Origin: a virus
Length of the DNA: 41,889 nt
Virus record (IMG/VR): IMGVR_UViG_3300003323_000498
Coordinates: 1 to 41,889 of that record
Strand: one strand, 5' to 3'
The notes below the pieces were generated by a model, which was not told where the DNA came from, made no database searches, and saw only the letters and a program-made list of their open reading frames with translations. The translations under genes were made by a program, and so were the position numbers. Positions 7,625 through 15,333 of the stretch are shown here, piece by piece. How positions within the stretch are numbered: the first letter of the stretch is position 1; every line of letters starts with the position of its first letter.

Positions 7625-9243
7625 CCGGCGCCACCCATGCGCAGACTCTCCGCCTTCGCAGCGTTGAGCGCGGCCTGCGAGACTTCCGGCGCCATCGCCG
7701 CCTGCTGCATGCTCGCTTCAGCCTGCTGCTTCTGCGCGACGATCTGCTCGACGGTCTTCTCGTCGCGGATGTACTTGGCCGGCACGCCGTTGATCTCGGC
7801 GAGCTCGCGCGCACTGCCGGGAACATCGAGCACGTACGCTGCATTCGGATCGAGGCCGATCGCTGCGGGCAGCGCTTCCCAGGTCCGCAGAATCGCCGCA
7901 CCGTCCTGAGCACGCATCGCGCGCGCAAGCGGCGAGCGATATTCGATCTTGTACTGGCCGCCGACTTCGCGCAACGCGTCGGGCATCTCGGGCAAAAGGC
8001 CGGCGCGCGCCGCGATGTCGAGCTCGCGCGCGATGAGCGGCCCCAAGTCCTCGGAGTGCTGACGCCCCATGATCGGCGCCAAGAGCACCCCACGCTGCTG
8101 AGCGATCTCCAGCACCTGGGTTGCCGTCATCTGCGGGTTCTCTACCAGCACGCGGAACACGGTCGTGAGGAACGCGTCTTCGAGGTCCTGCGTCTCGAGC
8201 GCCATCAGCTCCATGCCGAGCGGGATATTCGCACCCGACTTGAAGGGAACCGCGAGCGGCACGCCTTCGGCGCTCACGGTGCCATGGTTCAGTGCACCCG
8301 GCCGTAGGTTGAAGGGCTCGAGCGCGCCGTCCTCGGTCAGGAGAATCGGCGGGTCGACTTCCTTCTGGCCCGCTCGAAGGATGGTCTTCTTTTCCTCGTT
8401 CAGCGTAAGGATGGCTGACCAGCACGCCATGGCCGGCGAGCGCGCGTAGGTCTCACCAGCGCCGAGCATGTAGCGCCCGATCGAGTACGGCCAGCTCGAG
8501 TAGCCGCCCACATCGAGCATCTGCTTCGACTCGACGGCGACGTAGTACGAAGCCCACGCCATGCCGGTGTAGTCCTGGCGCCCCGCCTTGCGATCGTCGT
8601 TCGGTCGCACGCAGTGCACGAACTCGCACTTCTCGAACGGCTTCTTCTCAGCGGCGTTGCGAATCTTCTCCGGCAGCTTGTTGCCGAAGCGCTGCAACGC
8701 CTGGCGCGCCGTCATCTTGAAGCGGCGATAGTGGATGTCCACCATCCCGTGCTGATTCTCGGCCCAGAAGCTTTCCTTGGTCGGGATGTGGCGATACCGC
8801 GGCCCAACGCCTACTTCCTCGTCGATGAACATCGAGGAGTTGCCGAAGGCGCCGACCGACAGATACCCCTGATGCTTCTGGCTCGCAAAGTTTGCGCGCG
8901 GGCTGTAGCGCATCGCGAAGAGGACCTTGTTTACCTCTTCGAGATATTCCTTCACGTCCTGGTCGTCTGACAGATCCTCGTCGACCGGCAGCAGCACGCT
9001 CCAGATTTGCGTGCGCGGCGTCAGCAGATCATCGAGCACCGCGCCGAAGCGCTCATTCAGGATAACGGGCTTGCCGGTGAAGAGTCGCTCGGTGCGATGT
9101 TGGCCCTGCTCGGTCTCGACGGTGAACGTCGCCTCGCTCGGCATCACCCGATATGCGACCTGCTGCCACCAGTTCGTAAAGTTGAAGCGCTCGGATTCGA
9201 GCTGCGACTGGTGCTGCAGAATTGAGTTGGCGTCGTCGCTCAT
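7621..9243 (-). CDS. Portal / head-to-tail connecting protein
   Basis: A 540-residue podovirus portal of the T7-type head-tail connector family. It forms the dodecameric ring at one capsid vertex through which DNA is packaged and ejected. Visible hallmarks are FTNWWQQVAYRVMP near the N terminus, TERLFTGKPVILNERFGAVL, RYSPRANFASQKHQGYLSVG, and the family signature YARSPAMACWSAILTLNEEK followed by PPILL. The C terminus is Ala/Gln/Met-rich. Length is typical (T7 gp8 is 536). The gene is joined to both neighbours by 4-nt overlaps. Confidence 0.92.
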   Translation of the reverse strand: MSDDANSILQHQSQLESERFNFTNWWQQVAYRVMPSEATFTVETEQGQHRTERLFTGKPVILNERFGAVLDDLLTPRTQIWSVLLPVDEDLSDDQDVKEYLEEVNKVLFAMRYSPRANFASQKHQGYLSVGAFGNSSMFIDEEVGVGPRYRHIPTKESFWAENQHGMVDIHYRRFKMTARQALQRFGNKLPEKIRNAAEKKPFEKCEFVHCVRPNDDRKAGRQDYTGMAWASYYVAVESKQMLDVGGYSSWPYSIGRYMLGAGETYARSPAMACWSAILTLNEEKKTILRAGQKEVDPPILLTEDGALEPFNLRPGALNHGTVSAEGVPLAVPFKSGANIPLGMELMALETQDLEDAFLTTVFRVLVENPQMTATQVLEIAQQRGVLLAPIMGRQHSEDLGPLIARELDIAARAGLLPEMPDALREVGGQYKIEYRSPLARAMRAQDGAAILRTWEALPAAIGLDPNAAYVLDVPGSARELAEINGVPAKYIRDEKTVEQIVAQKQQAEASMQQAAMAPEVSQAALNAAKAESLRMGGAG

Positions 9244-9644
9244 CCGCCGAGAGTCGTGTTGCCCACCTGCGGGGTGCTAGAGGTGTTGCCCGCGTAGATG
9301 TTCGCGAGCACGCCGCGCCGGCGCCGGATGCGATCGAGCGCCTGCTGATCCTTCGCGGCTTCATCGATGGTCGGTGCGCCAGGGGCCTTCAGTGAGTCGG
9401 CAAGCTGCTTCGCCTGCTCCTTCTGAGCGACGTATTGCTGGCCGGCTGCGTAGAGCTGCAGAGGCGCCGTGCTCCCGGTGAGATACGACGCGCCGGCGGC
9501 AATGACGAGACCGCCTGCCTCTTCACCAGTATCCATCGAGCGATCGATGAGGCGTCCCGCGGAGCCATGTCCGCGTATCGCCTTCATTACCGGGTCGAGC
9601 TTTGTGAGGCTGTCGAGGAACTTCGGCTTTTTGAGAAATCCCAT
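9240..9644 (-). CDS. Portal-adjacent virion protein, unknown function
   Basis: A 134-residue protein opening MGFLKKPKFLDSLTKLDPVM and with an alanine/glycine-rich helix in the middle (GLVIAAGASYLTGSTAPL). The segment DEAAKDQQALDRIRRRRGVL is a motif I associate with small podovirus proteins encoded beside the portal. It is possibly an internal or head-completion protein. Its ATG lies exactly 8 nt after a repeated promoter-like element (9651-9681) and no Shine-Dalgarno is visible, so leaderless translation is likely. Confidence 0.75.
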   Translation of the reverse strand: MGFLKKPKFLDSLTKLDPVMKAIRGHGSAGRLIDRSMDTGEEAGGLVIAAGASYLTGSTAPLQLYAAGQQYVAQKEQAKQLADSLKAPGAPTIDEAAKDQQALDRIRRRRGVLANIYAGNTSSTPQVGNTTLGG

Positions 9645-9650
9645 GCGGCC

Positions 9651-9681
9651 CGAATATCTTTCGAGCGAGCGACGGAATCAA
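9651..9681 (-). promoter_or_regulatory. Repeated late promoter-like element, copy 3
   Basis: Minus-strand TTGATT, 17-nt spacer, GATATT, CGGG. The element starts 2 nt after the stop of the upstream gene and ends 6 nt before the ATG at 9642-9644, so it occupies practically the whole intergenic gap. A sigma70-type start would fall at or next to the AUG. Confidence 0.72.
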
Positions 9682-9683
9682 TG

Positions 9684-9872
9684 TCAGGTCAGCGCATATT
9701 TCGGCTTTGGCTTCGGGTTGTACTTGCCGCCGCTCACGAAGTCGCGCGCGGTGGCGCGAGCGTAGTGCTCGGGGCCAATCTCAGCGAGCTTGCGCTGCAA
9801 CTCTGGTATGAGTCGCATCGACTCAGCCGGCGATGGCGAGCCAGACCCATTCCCAGAACGCAGTCGAGACAT
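9684..9872 (-). CDS. Small basic late protein, unknown function
   Basis: A protein of 62 residues, or 44 if the internal ATG at 9816-9818 is used. The internal start is attractive because it lies 4 nt after the stop of the overlapping membrane protein gene, avoiding a 50-nt overlap. The conserved-looking part is LIPELQRKLAEIGPEHYARA followed by SGGKYNPKPKPKYALT. No family is recognised. Confidence 0.55.
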   Translation of the reverse strand: MSRLRSGNGSGSPSPAESMRLIPELQRKLAEIGPEHYARATARDFVSGGKYNPKPKPKYALT

Positions 9873-9936
9873 AGAACCCCGCGGCGAACACGATAGCGAT
9901 CATGATCATCAGCGCGACCACGGCGACTTGCTTCAC
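9823..9936 (-). CDS. Small single-span membrane protein
   Basis: A 37-residue reading frame with a GTG start whose GTGA overlaps the stop of the terminase large subunit. It encodes one strong transmembrane segment (VALMIMIAIVFAAGFYV) and an aromatic tail (FWEWVWLAIAG). The overlap pattern matches that of neighbouring genes, which is the main reason to think it is translated. Function is unknown; small single-span proteins in phages can assist lysis or membrane exclusion, but nothing here proves that. Confidence 0.5.
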   Translation of the reverse strand: MKQVAVVALMIMIAIVFAAGFYVSTAFWEWVWLAIAG

Positions 9937-11246
9937 GTGACAGCGTACCTCGGTCGATTGGCCTTCTGCTCCTGCCGCACGAGGCCAGGGAACAGCTCGT
10001 AGCACGCCCAGATCATAGCATCGGCCCGGTTGGGGCTCCCCTCGCCCATGTAGCCGGTGGTGCTGAACGACAGCAGCTCCTGTTCGAGCTCGCGGAACTC
10101 GCCCACGAATCGCACCTTGCCCGACTCGCAGAGGGCCGAGATCGGCTCCGCGCGCACGACCTTCCCGCGTGAGGCCGTCACCGCCTTGAATGGCGTTCGT
10201 GGACGTGCGGTCTGAATCGTATGCCCCACCATCGCGCCGCCGAAGTTGACCTCGCCCACCACGATATCGGCGGCGTGTCGATCGAATGCGCTCGTCGCGA
10301 TCTTGCCCCAGGTGAGCGGGCCCGCCTTCACGGAGCAATCCTCCAAGACGTAGCCGACGCCATCGCGTCCGAGCGCAGCCACCACGATGCCGATCTCGTC
10401 GTTCGCCTGGTTGTCCTCGTCGTCCGATCCTGACGGATCAACCCCCACCACGATGCGCTGCAGGTCCGGCAGGCTCGCATCGAGCACGCGCCAGCGCTCG
10501 AGCGTCGCCTCCGTCCAGAGCGCATTTGGATTGGCCTCGGCGAACTCCCCATGCAGGAAGCGCTTGCGCATCCGCTCGGGCATCGACTGCAGGGTGGCGA
10601 GGTACTCCGGCGCAAGGTTCGCGGTGTTGTCCGCCGGATTCATCTGCATGCATGCGTAGTTGGCAGGGTGCGCAATCTCCATGCGCGTCGTCGGGTCCAG
10701 CTTCGCGATGAAGATCAGGTACGTCCAATGGTTCTTCGGCGGCGGGTTGCAGTCGTAGTACATCCGCGGCTTCAGCGGCTCCGGCGGTAGCCCTTCGACG
10801 TTCTGCATCACCTGTTGCGCGAGCCGGGTCAGGGCGATGTCACGCGAGGACATGGCGATCTGGCTGCACTCGTTCAGGTAGATCGTCACGTACTCCTGGC
10901 CGAGTACCTTCTCCGTACGCTCCTTGTCGTCGAGACCGGCGAACCAGATGGTCGCGCCGTTATCGAACGATACGAACCAGTCGGTCTTGTCGAGGTGCCA
11001 CTTCACCTCGGGGAAGCACACCTCCATCACCTTCGGGAAGGTGTCGTAGATGATCGAGGCTTTCAGGTGGTTGAAGCGGAAGCGCAGGATGGCGTGGCGC
11101 GACTTCGGAGCCTTGAGTGCGCGCATGACGACGGCGCGCACCAGCAGGAACGTCTTTCCGGAACGCGAGCCGCCATACAGCAGGATATGCGTGGCAAGCC
11201 CAGCAAGAAGCGCTTGGGCTGCGAGCTGCCGATCGGTGAACTTCAT
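9933..11246 (-). CDS. Terminase large subunit
   Basis: A 437-residue packaging motor ATPase and nuclease. Walker A is GGSRSGKT (residues 25-32). Walker B with the catalytic acid is VTIYLNE (120-126). The coupling segment is YYDCNPPPKNHW (about 163-174). The C-terminal RNase-H-like nuclease carries acidic residues at D270 (VVGVDPSGS), E332 (VVGEVNFGG) and D409 (PNRADAMIW). It acts with the small subunit encoded 143 nt upstream. The genome being circular in the assembly fits either headful packaging or cohesive ends; I could not identify a cos site. Confidence 0.95.
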   Translation of the reverse strand: MKFTDRQLAAQALLAGLATHILLYGGSRSGKTFLLVRAVVMRALKAPKSRHAILRFRFNHLKASIIYDTFPKVMEVCFPEVKWHLDKTDWFVSFDNGATIWFAGLDDKERTEKVLGQEYVTIYLNECSQIAMSSRDIALTRLAQQVMQNVEGLPPEPLKPRMYYDCNPPPKNHWTYLIFIAKLDPTTRMEIAHPANYACMQMNPADNTANLAPEYLATLQSMPERMRKRFLHGEFAEANPNALWTEATLERWRVLDASLPDLQRIVVGVDPSGSDDEDNQANDEIGIVVAALGRDGVGYVLEDCSVKAGPLTWGKIATSAFDRHAADIVVGEVNFGGAMVGHTIQTARPRTPFKAVTASRGKVVRAEPISALCESGKVRFVGEFRELEQELLSFSTTGYMGEGSPNRADAMIWACYELFPGLVRQEQKANRPRYAVT

Positions 11247-11389
11247 GCCAGCCGCGGCCGGTAGGTGTTACGCCGGAGGCGACCCGTACCCGCTGGCTCT
11301 GTGCGGTTTTGCAATGTCGAGGCACTCACACAGTTATCCTCGTCCGCGCTACCCCGCATCAGCGGCCCTCGCGGCTAGGGTGCCGATAT

Positions 11390-11677
11390 CTAGAGCCGAT
11401 CGTCGTGTGGCGACGCCTGCACGAGCGCAAGGTCTTTGCCGTCCTTCCCGGTCAGCTCGGTTCGCGCAAGCTTCGGGATGTGGTACTCGCATAGGTCGCT
11501 GAAGCACTTGAAGGCGGCGAGCGGCCCATCGTTCTTCTCGATCGCATCCAGCCACCGCTGCAGGCGGGCGGAGTTGCCGTCTACGAAACGGGCTATAGCC
11601 TCCCTAGCGTTGGCTGTCGCCTTGTTTGGCGAGCCCTTCGGCCTGCCTGCTCCCGGACGTTTCCCGCCCTTGCCCAT
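11390..11677 (-). CDS. Terminase small subunit (putative)
   Basis: A 95-residue protein opening MGKGGKRPGAGRPKGSPNKA, a basic Gly/Arg/Pro/Lys DNA-binding N terminus found in many phage terminase small subunits. It continues with a helical body (AREAIARFVDGNSARLQRWL) and YHIPKLARTELTGKDG. It lies directly upstream of the large subunit in the same orientation. The intervening 143 nt (11247-11389) hold no gene and would be a natural place to look for a packaging recognition site. Confidence 0.78.
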   Translation of the reverse strand: MGKGGKRPGAGRPKGSPNKATANAREAIARFVDGNSARLQRWLDAIEKNDGPLAAFKCFSDLCEYHIPKLARTELTGKDGKDLALVQASPHDDRL

Positions 11678-11694
11678 TGATCTTCCCCGATTGT

Positions 11695-11955
11695 TTATCC
11701 GCTCTTCGCACGAACTCGGTTGACCGCGCGCCGTACATGAGACTGCGCATCTTCCACGGGTGTGTTGGTTTCATGTCCGAGTTCGCGAAGGATGATGTCG
11801 GTGATGCGAGCGAGCAGAAGATTGCCGCCGTCGCCCTGCAGGCGATCGACAGCCTCCTGGTTGCCGTCGGTCGAGCTCAGGAAGATGCGCAGGCGCGTCA
11901 GCTCTCCCGCCATGCCGCGGGTGATGCGACTGCGGATGAGCTCGACGTTCTTCAC
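11695..11955 (-). CDS. Small protein upstream of terminase, unknown function
   Basis: An 86-residue, largely helical, charged protein; GTG start at 11953-11955 overlapping the stop of the secreted protein gene as GTGA. It contains GDGGNLLLARITDIILRELG and a basic C-terminal end (SHVRRAVNRVRAKSG). No family is recognised. Position before the terminase pair suggests a role in the packaging or late-early transition, but this is a guess. Confidence 0.65.
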   Translation of the reverse strand: MKNVELIRSRITRGMAGELTRLRIFLSSTDGNQEAVDRLQGDGGNLLLARITDIILRELGHETNTPVEDAQSHVRRAVNRVRAKSG

Positions 11956-12386
11956 TTCAGTGTGATTTCGACCGTGTTCATCGTGGCGGATCCAGGTGTT
12001 GCGGCCTTGACGACGCCGCTTGCCTGATTCGACGTTGGGCCACAGTTGCCCGCTAGGTTGCAGACCTTCACGCGCGCATACACGGTATCGCCCACAGATG
12101 CAGCGAACTGTGAGGTCGACGTGGTACCTGGAGCCGCTTCAGACGTTGGCGGCCCACTGACATCGACATCGGTAGCCCACGGCGTGAGAGACAACCAGAC
12201 TTGCACCTTTGCGAGCGAATTCGGGCCCGTCGCAGGGATTGTGGTGCCATCTGTGTTCACGGTCGGCATCGTGTACTTCAACACGACGCTCGCGGTGGCA
12301 GTCTGCGCATACGCGCAGCGAACCGCAATGAAGTCGAGCGCAATGAGCGCGAGCGCAATGACCAGAAGCGAGTAAACGCGAGACAT
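11952..12386 (-). CDS. Secreted protein with fibronectin-III-like domain
   Basis: A 144-residue protein starting at the ATG at 12384-12386, which has a GGAG Shine-Dalgarno about 7 nt upstream. Residues 1-28 form a typical Sec signal peptide (SRVYSLLVIALALIALDFI, cleavage after AYA). The mature part looks like one fibronectin-type-III beta sandwich: ASVVLKYTMP at the start and YARVKVCNLAGNCGPTSNQA near the end, with two cysteines that could form a disulphide outside the cytoplasm. A periplasmic protein between replication and packaging genes is unusual; superinfection exclusion or a surface role is possible but unproven. Confidence 0.7.
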   Translation of the reverse strand: MSRVYSLLVIALALIALDFIAVRCAYAQTATASVVLKYTMPTVNTDGTTIPATGPNSLAKVQVWLSLTPWATDVDVSGPPTSEAAPGTTSTSQFAASVGDTVYARVKVCNLAGNCGPTSNQASGVVKAATPGSATMNTVEITLK

Positions 12387-12428
12387 GTGAACTCCGGAGT
12401 GATCCACGCTCGGGAATTCTCGCGCGAT

Positions 12429-12659
12429 CTACTTCGGTTCGCTTGACTGTGAGTTGACATTCGCTGAACGAATATCAACTTTGATCTTCGCCTCTATCTC
12501 GCGGCGCTTCTTCGCGATGATGTTCGCCGCGTATCCATAGGCGATGCCCGCCTCCGCGGCGAGTTCTTTCGTGCGTCGGCGCTCGATGCGCGGAACTCGA
12601 GACGCGCGACGCTCGGCTTCGGCGCTCAGCAATGCGTCGGCTTCACTCGTCAGTTTCAT
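12429..12659 (-). CDS. Small helix-turn-helix-like protein
   Basis: A 76-residue protein with a probable helix-turn-helix at about residues 30-55 (TKELAAEAGIAYGYAANIIA), preceded by a charged helix. This is the pattern of small phage DNA-binding proteins in replication regions. It overlaps the upstream nuclease-like gene by ATGA. It is possibly a regulator or an accessory to replication; no named family is recognised. Confidence 0.65.
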   Translation of the reverse strand: MKLTSEADALLSAEAERRASRVPRIERRRTKELAAEAGIAYGYAANIIAKKRREIEAKIKVDIRSANVNSQSSEPK

Positions 12660-12967
12660 GTCAGGTCAATCTCCCGCAGTTGATATCGACCATTCGCGCG
12701 CTTGGTCCAGCCGTGCACGCTGATGTGCCAGCCCACTCTGCGCACAATCGAAAGCTTCTCGTGCTCGGTGATCTTCGCGACACGTGCAGCCACATTGCTC
12801 CCGCTCGTTGCCTGGACCGCGAGCACGTGATCGTCCTTCAGCGCAATGATGTCGATAAAGCCTGCGAAGTCCTTGCGGATGTTCGCGCCAGGTATCCAGC
12901 GCTCGACGACTTCCGCGTGGTATCCGCGTTCGCGTAGCAATTTGAGACTTCGCGCGGTCGGGCTCAT
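12656..12967 (-). CDS. VRR-NUC / resolvase-like nuclease (putative)
   Basis: A 103-residue protein starting at the ATG at 12965-12967, whose ATGA overlaps the upstream stop. The pattern KDFAGFIDIIALKDDHVLAV followed by QATSGSNVAARVAKI resembles compact PD-(D/E)xK phage endonucleases of the VRR-NUC or Holliday-junction-resolvase type, with D39 as the likely first acidic residue and Q53 in the position of the second motif. The family is often found beside replicative helicases. The assignment is by motif only. Confidence 0.65.
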   Translation of the reverse strand: MSPTARSLKLLRERGYHAEVVERWIPGANIRKDFAGFIDIIALKDDHVLAVQATSGSNVAARVAKITEHEKLSIVRRVGWHISVHGWTKRANGRYQLREIDLT

Positions 12968-13164
12968 CCGGTCTTCCCGTACCAAAAGCGCATGCGTTCC
13001 TCGATCCATGAGCGCTCACCAATGGGCTCACCGCCTGGCTCTTTGCCGATCTCAAGTGAATCGGTTTTGAGCCAGACGAGCTTCGCGCCGAATCTCTCGC
13101 GGAGTTGGTCAGCGACCGAGGTGAACTCGGGCCCCATGGCCTTTCTGATTTCTTCAGCCGTCAT
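12964..13164 (-). CDS. Small replication-region protein, unknown function
   Basis: A 66-residue protein (MTAEEIRKAMGPEFTSVADQ to FWYGKTG). It begins with ATGA overlapping the primase-helicase stop and ends with ATGA overlapping the nuclease-like gene, so it is part of the same translational chain. No family is recognised. Confidence 0.65.
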   Translation of the reverse strand: MTAEEIRKAMGPEFTSVADQLRERFGAKLVWLKTDSLEIGKEPGGEPIGERSWIEERMRFWYGKTG

Positions 13165-15059
13165 GTGCCGGCCTGTCCGGTTTGCATGTCCAAACCCGGT
13201 CCGTCAGAAAAACCCTTCGGGTTTTTTTCGGACACGGTGTCCGGCAGTACGGATTCGGACTTTTTGGACATTTTGGACATCACCTCATCCGGCAATCTGT
13301 ACCCACCAAAGGCACACGCGGTGAGGTACCACGTCGCCACGGCGGCACAGGTCTCCTGTGCGGTCTGTCGTTTCATGCCAAGCTCACGCGCGATACGCCG
13401 AAGCTCTGGCGGGCCCCATATCAGCGGCTTCTCACTCTTGGCTTGGAGATCCCTTAGCGCGCCGAGCAATTCGCGCTGGCGCAACCCCCGTGGCGCGTAG
13501 CCACGGGTTTCGGTTGCGACGGTCGAGCTGTCCACAGGGGTCAAGGCAAGAGAAGTTACCGGCCGCTCGTCGTCGTCGATCTCACACAAATCGACCACAT
13601 CCGCGCGGTAGGCCAGCGGGGGGAGATCGCCGCTGTCCTTGAATCGCTCCCGGCTCACGGTAATGGCCCGTTCGCCAGGAGCACGAGCAATCACATAGGC
13701 CGCGTCCGTATCCGCTTCCAATGCGGAAGCGCCACGGGCCCGGCCCTTCTCGATGTGCCCGGTGTGATGCACCAGAAGCACAGTTGCGCCGTACCGGCGC
13801 TTCAAGTGAACGTCGAGGTTGCCAATGAAGGCTTTCGCCTCGCTGTTCGAATTCTCATCCATTCCGCCCGAATTCTTCGAGAGCGTGTCGATGATGATGA
13901 GAACGGGTGGCGCTTCCAGCGCATCGATATCCGCACACAGCGCGGCGATCGATTCCAAGCTGTTGAAGTCCACGCGTTGCTCGAGCGCGTAGACCGGCAG
14001 ATTCTGCGGCTTGATGTTCGGCGCGTGTTTCATGAGCCACGCGCGAAAGCGCCGATCGATCCCACGACCCTCGGCGGAGATAATCACGACCGGATTGCCT
14101 TCGATCGCGATCGACATCGCCCAGTGGATGGCGACGAAGGACTTGTAGGTCCCGCGGGGGCCGAGCAGGATTCCAACCACGCCTTGCTCTATTACGTCGC
14201 GAATCAACCATTGCGGCCGCGTCGGCTCTGCGATGATCTCCGCGAGACGCTTCAGGCGCAGAGCTGGTTTTGCATCGTCGAGCCAATCGGAAACGTCTCG
14301 ATTGTCTTTCAGCGCATCCGCAAGGTCCCAGGCGTCCGGAAGGTCTTTGGCCTTGTCGGCTGGATCTACGGTGCGAATGCTGGCGGCGAGATCCTTCACA
14401 TGCTCGCGCACCCACGCCATTGCCTTGCGGCCAGGCTGATCACAATCTGGAATCAGCGTGAGCGCGCGCCCTTTGATGGGCATCCAGTCGGCTTGGCCGA
14501 CCGATTGAGCTCCACCCGGCCAGGTAGTCGAGATGTATTCGGGAAAGAGCCGCTGCGCGGCATGCGCTGTCTTCTCACCCTCGACGACGATGACCGGCTT
14601 GTCGGGCTCGGCCGCGAGGCGATCGAGCTGAAAGAGCGGCCGCGGATTTGGATGGTGTTGCCATTTCCACCCTTCCGGCGTCTTCACGATCGGGCGAATA
14701 TCCTTGCGTCCGCCGGGCTGCTGCCAACGGCAGACGCGCATGATCACTTGGCCATACGCGTCGCGGTAATCCCAATGCTGGTGATATTCGCCGAGCTGGA
14801 AGTGTTCTTCGGGAATGCCTTCGGTCTTGCGCGAGAGTTGCGCACCATTGGCTTCGAGTGCCTGCGCGATATCGCGATAGCTGCATCCGGCATAGCAAAC
14901 GAGCGCGAGCCCATCTTTGCCGTCAGCCAGAAAGAGCGACGGATTGCGATCATCGTGCGCCGGGCAGCATGCTTTCCAACCCGTGGGCGTCTTCTGCGGC
15001 TTCTTAAGTAACGCCGCGCAACGCTCCGCCCCCCAAGGTTGTGACATGACGGCCACCAT
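13161..15059 (-). CDS. Primase-helicase (CHC2-type zinc finger, TOPRIM, RepA-like ATPase)
   Basis: A 632-residue replication protein. I choose the ATG at 15057-15059, which overlaps the upstream stop as TGATG; an ATG 12 nt further in is an alternative. Residues 28-60 form a zinc-binding primase finger (CCPAHDD, then CYAGC). A TOPRIM-like domain follows (VVEGEKTA at 158-165; PDCDQPG at 204-210). The C-terminal half is a RecA-fold helicase: Walker A GPRGTYKS (300-307), Walker B VLIIID (386-391) and a sensor LLVHHTGH (428-435). It should prime and unwind at the phage fork. The last 40 codons have unusual repeats and a hairpin (see 13174-13279). Confidence 0.88.
   Translation of the reverse strand: MVAVMSQPWGAERCAALLKKPQKTPTGWKACCPAHDDRNPSLFLADGKDGLALVCYAGCSYRDIAQALEANGAQLSRKTEGIPEEHFQLGEYHQHWDYRDAYGQVIMRVCRWQQPGGRKDIRPIVKTPEGWKWQHHPNPRPLFQLDRLAAEPDKPVIVVEGEKTAHAAQRLFPEYISTTWPGGAQSVGQADWMPIKGRALTLIPDCDQPGRKAMAWVREHVKDLAASIRTVDPADKAKDLPDAWDLADALKDNRDVSDWLDDAKPALRLKRLAEIIAEPTRPQWLIRDVIEQGVVGILLGPRGTYKSFVAIHWAMSIAIEGNPVVIISAEGRGIDRRFRAWLMKHAPNIKPQNLPVYALEQRVDFNSLESIAALCADIDALEAPPVLIIIDTLSKNSGGMDENSNSEAKAFIGNLDVHLKRRYGATVLLVHHTGHIEKGRARGASALEADTDAAYVIARAPGERAITVSRERFKDSGDLPPLAYRADVVDLCEIDDDERPVTSLALTPVDSSTVATETRGYAPRGLRQRELLGALRDLQAKSEKPLIWGPPELRRIARELGMKRQTAQETCAAVATWYLTACAFGGYRLPDEVMSKMSKKSESVLPDTVSEKNPKGFSDGPGLDMQTGQAGT
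13174..13279. repeat. GGACA/TGTCC cluster and AT-rich hairpin in the primase 3' end
   Basis: Within 106 bp there are six copies of GGACA or its complement (13174, 13187, 13230, 13238, 13266, 13275). Two of them form the perfect palindrome CGGACAC-G-GTGTCCG at 13229-13243, and two are tandem TTTTGGACA repeats. Between them is a hairpin AAAAACCC-TTC-GGGTTTTT (13208-13226) that looks like a bidirectional intrinsic terminator. All of it lies inside the primase coding sequence, encoding a low-complexity Ser/Lys tail. Confidence 0.6.
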
Positions 15060-15184
15060 CAGCCGAAGAGGCGCGTGAGAACATTGAGCAGCCACAGCGG
15101 CGCGCCGTGGTGATACGCAAAGCGAACGATGCGCGAATAGCGCGTGTCCGCGTCGAGACTGGCGTCGGTTGTCCAGTCTCTCAA
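15059..15184 (-). CDS. Very small replication-leader protein
   Basis: A 41-residue frame with a TTG start at 15182-15184 overlapping the upstream stop as TTGA, preceded by a good AAGGA Shine-Dalgarno, and ending as TGATG over the primase start. It encodes RDWTTDASLDADTRYSRIVR and a hydrophobic end (APLWLLNVLTRLFG). No family is recognised; the coupled arrangement is the main support. Confidence 0.5.
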   Translation of the reverse strand: MRDWTTDASLDADTRYSRIVRFAYHHGAPLWLLNVLTRLFG

Positions 15185-15333
15185 GCACGTAATCCTTTTT
15201 CGCGCTCCAGGCGCTGTATCTGCTCGCGCATTTCGGAGAATGCTGCGGCCCTGCTCTCCCTGCACGCGGCATCACACAGCTCACGCCATGCGGCTTGGAT
15301 CAGCGCTTCGAGGGCATCGTCGCGGGCGCTCAT
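15181..15333 (-). CDS. Small coiled-coil protein
   Basis: A 50-residue frame (ATG at 15331-15333, overlapping the upstream stop as ATGA). It encodes MSARDDALEALIQAAWRELC followed by a charged helix (EMREQIQRLEREKGLRA) that should form a coiled coil. The function is unknown. Confidence 0.6.
   Translation of the reverse strand: MSARDDALEALIQAAWRELCDAACRESRAAAFSEMREQIQRLEREKGLRA

Noticed and set aside
13755-15011. A 418-codon plus-strand frame opposite the primase
   Set aside because: It is antisense to a gene with clear zinc-finger, TOPRIM and Walker motifs, and shows no family features of its own.
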